Positions 6,023 to 6,783 of a DNA stretch of 6,783 nucleotides are shown piece after piece. A model generated the notes under the pieces. It searched no databases. It saw only the letters and a list, made by a program, of their open reading frames with translations, and was not told the DNA's origin. The DNA lies in NCBI GenBank assembly GCA_017652545.1, contig JAGCAV010000151.1, forward strand, positions 1 through 6,783, read 5' to 3'. Source of the DNA: Lachnospiraceae bacterium (lineage in GTDB: Bacteria > Bacillota_A > Clostridia > Lachnospirales > Lachnospiraceae). Every line of letters starts with the position of its first letter. The first letter of the stretch is position 1. A program made the translations under genes and the position numbers.

Positions 6023-6048
6023 ACTGTGCAATTTTTACAGTCGTTCAA
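6020..6048 (-). promoter_or_regulatory. Candidate trpB promoter
   Basis: On the minus strand TTGAAC (6048-6043), a 17-base spacer and AGTAAT (6025-6020) each match four of six sigma-A consensus bases. Transcription would start near 6013, inside the dyad at 5999-6022. A second possible -10, TATTAT at 6058-6053, lacks a good -35, so the choice is uncertain. Confidence 0.35.
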
Positions 6049-6137
6049 CATCATAATACAAATTTGTGCCTGAGAAAAGAGAAAAAACCAAAAAGTGGTG
6101 GAAAATTCTGTGAAATAACCGGTGAAGCAAAGCAGCG

Positions 6138-6156
6138 TATGAATAGCATATGAATA
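6138..6156 (+). repeat. Direct repeat of TATGAATA, 11 bases apart
   Basis: TATGAATA occurs at 6138-6145 and 6149-6156, an 11-base step of about one helical turn, with matching purines on both flanks. It lies just upstream of the weak candidate mannosidase promoter, where an activator would bind. The region is AT-rich, so chance cannot be excluded. Confidence 0.35.
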
Positions 6157-6186
6157 ATGAACGATCAGTGGTATCATGGGTATTAT
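6157..6186 (+). promoter_or_regulatory. Weak candidate promoter for the alpha-mannosidase gene
   Basis: ATGAAC (6157-6162), an 18-base spacer and TATTAT (6181-6186) form a sigma-A-like pair with a good -10 and a poor -35, which would suit an activator-dependent promoter. The leader to the ATG at 6255 would be about 60 bases. Confidence 0.25.
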
Positions 6187-6210
6187 GAAATGGTATGTCG
6201 AAAAAACCTG

Positions 6211-6239
6211 ACGATTTCTGATTCGCAGAAGCGGATCGT
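6211..6239 (+). other. Hairpin in the mannosidase leader
   Basis: The outer arms ACGAT (6211-6215) and ATCGT (6235-6239) and the inner arms TTCTG (6216-6220) and CAGAA (6226-6230) can form one stem with a 5-base loop and a 4-base bulge (GCGG). It ends four bases before the ribosome binding site. It matches no riboswitch class I recognise; an effect on translation or message stability is only possible. Confidence 0.3.
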
Positions 6240-6254
6240 TACAAGGAGGCTGAT

Positions 6255-6783
6255 ATGTTTTTTTTACTGAAGGAACGCGCCGGAAAACTCCTGGAGGTGC
6301 TCAGGGACCTGATCTGCAGCGACATCCGCCCTGTGGCACAGTACGAGTATATCCATGTGGAAGATGCGGATGAAAGCCCGGAAGGCCGGGATATTCTGCC
6401 GGATGCGGATGCTTCAGACTGGCAGACCATAACGAACGCAGAGGTCTGGGGCGGGCACAGGGAGCGTTTTTATTTCCGGACGACGGTTGTCATTCCCCGG
6501 GAATTTGCCGGGAAGCGGGTCATCTATGAACTGCGCACGGGCAGGGAAGGAGAGTGGGATGCGGTCAATCCCCAGTTCATGGCCTATGTGAACGGAACGC
6601 CCCGGCAGGGGCTGGATGTGAACCACCGGACGATCCTGCTCACGGAATGCGCTGAAGCGGAAGAGAGATTTGAAATCCTGCTCAGCGCTTTTACCGGCGA
6701 TCAGAATTTTCATCTTCTTCTCGATTCGGAGATCAAGACAGAGGAACCCGAAATCAGAAAGTACTACTATGATATCCGCCTTC
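6255..6783 (+). CDS. GH38 alpha-mannosidase, N-terminal part (runs off the right edge)
   Basis: The frame is open for 176 codons from the ATG at 6255 to the window edge, with AAGGAGG (6243-6249) five bases upstream. The visible part matches the N-terminal beta-sandwich region of cytosolic-type family 38 alpha-mannosidases: an alpha-helical start, WQTITNAEVWGGHRERFYFR (56-75), VVIPREFAGKRVIYEL (78-93), TGREGEWDAVNPQFMAYVNG (95-114), and QGLDVNHRTILLTECAEAEE (118-137). Such enzymes are usually about 1000 residues and remove alpha-linked mannose from glycans or oligosaccharides. The catalytic domain with its zinc site and nucleophile Asp lies beyond the window, so activity cannot be judged. No signal peptide is visible, which suggests it acts in the cytosol on imported oligosaccharides. 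It is transcribed away from trpB and is probably the first gene of its own unit. The family call is strong although the gene is partial. Confidence 0.85.
   Translation, partial: MFFLLKERAGKLLEVLRDLICSDIRPVAQYEYIHVEDADESPEGRDILPDADASDWQTITNAEVWGGHRERFYFRTTVVIPREFAGKRVIYELRTGREGEWDAVNPQFMAYVNGTPRQGLDVNHRTILLTECAEAEERFEILLSAFTGDQNFHLLLDSEIKTEEPEIRKYYYDIRL

Noticed and set aside
5965..6177. Tryptophan leader peptide, attenuator or T-box upstream of trpB
   Set aside because: The open frame here encodes only one Trp, no terminator/antiterminator pair is visible, and I could not find T-box landmarks.
6414..6713. Minus-strand open frame opposite the mannosidase
   Set aside because: It is antisense to a region with clear GH38 motifs and has no support of its own.

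Overview
The window looks like a chromosomal segment of an anaerobic Gram-positive Clostridia member, probably Lachnospiraceae-like. The pointers are moderately high GC by eye (not computed), strong AGGAGG-type ribosome binding sites, sigma-A-type promoters, and a pair of 2-hydroxyacyl-CoA dehydratase family subunits, which are typical of fermenting anaerobes. The genus cannot be told from the sequence. No mobile element, RNA gene or CRISPR array was seen.

Layout. (1) Minus strand, 1-1500: two 2-hydroxyacyl-CoA dehydratase-type subunits. The complete upstream one (283-1500) overlaps the start of a second one that leaves the window at base 1. (2) Intergenic 1501-1709: two sigma-A-like promoters facing each other, one for each direction. 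(3) Plus strand, 1710-4596: a probable three-gene operon of a TrpF-like TIM-barrel protein without the catalytic cysteine, a PfkB-family sugar kinase, and a secreted or membrane-anchored HtrA-type serine protease. (4) A 14-bp hairpin at 4630-4665 separates this operon from the convergent trpB. (5) Minus strand, 4715-5968: a stand-alone tryptophan synthase beta chain with no trpA or other trp operon gene beside it. (6) Intergenic 5969-6254 (286 bases): AT-rich and divergent, with a 24-base dyad next to trpB, a direct repeat and a leader hairpin. (7) Plus strand from 6255 to the right edge: the N-terminal part of a GH38 alpha-mannosidase.

How the genes may work together. The dehydratase pair probably forms one heterodimeric iron-sulfur enzyme acting on a 2-hydroxyacyl-CoA or related thioester; its ATP-dependent activator is not in the window. 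The TrpF-like protein and the PfkB kinase are the most intriguing pair. Their families suggest sugar or sugar-phosphate chemistry, but the TrpF-like protein has lost the residues needed for the standard tryptophan pathway reaction, so its substrate is unknown. TrpB is well conserved at its catalytic residues and could make tryptophan from indole and serine without TrpA. Whether it is functionally tied to the TrpF-like protein or the dehydratase is open. The mannosidase starts a separate glycan-degradation unit.
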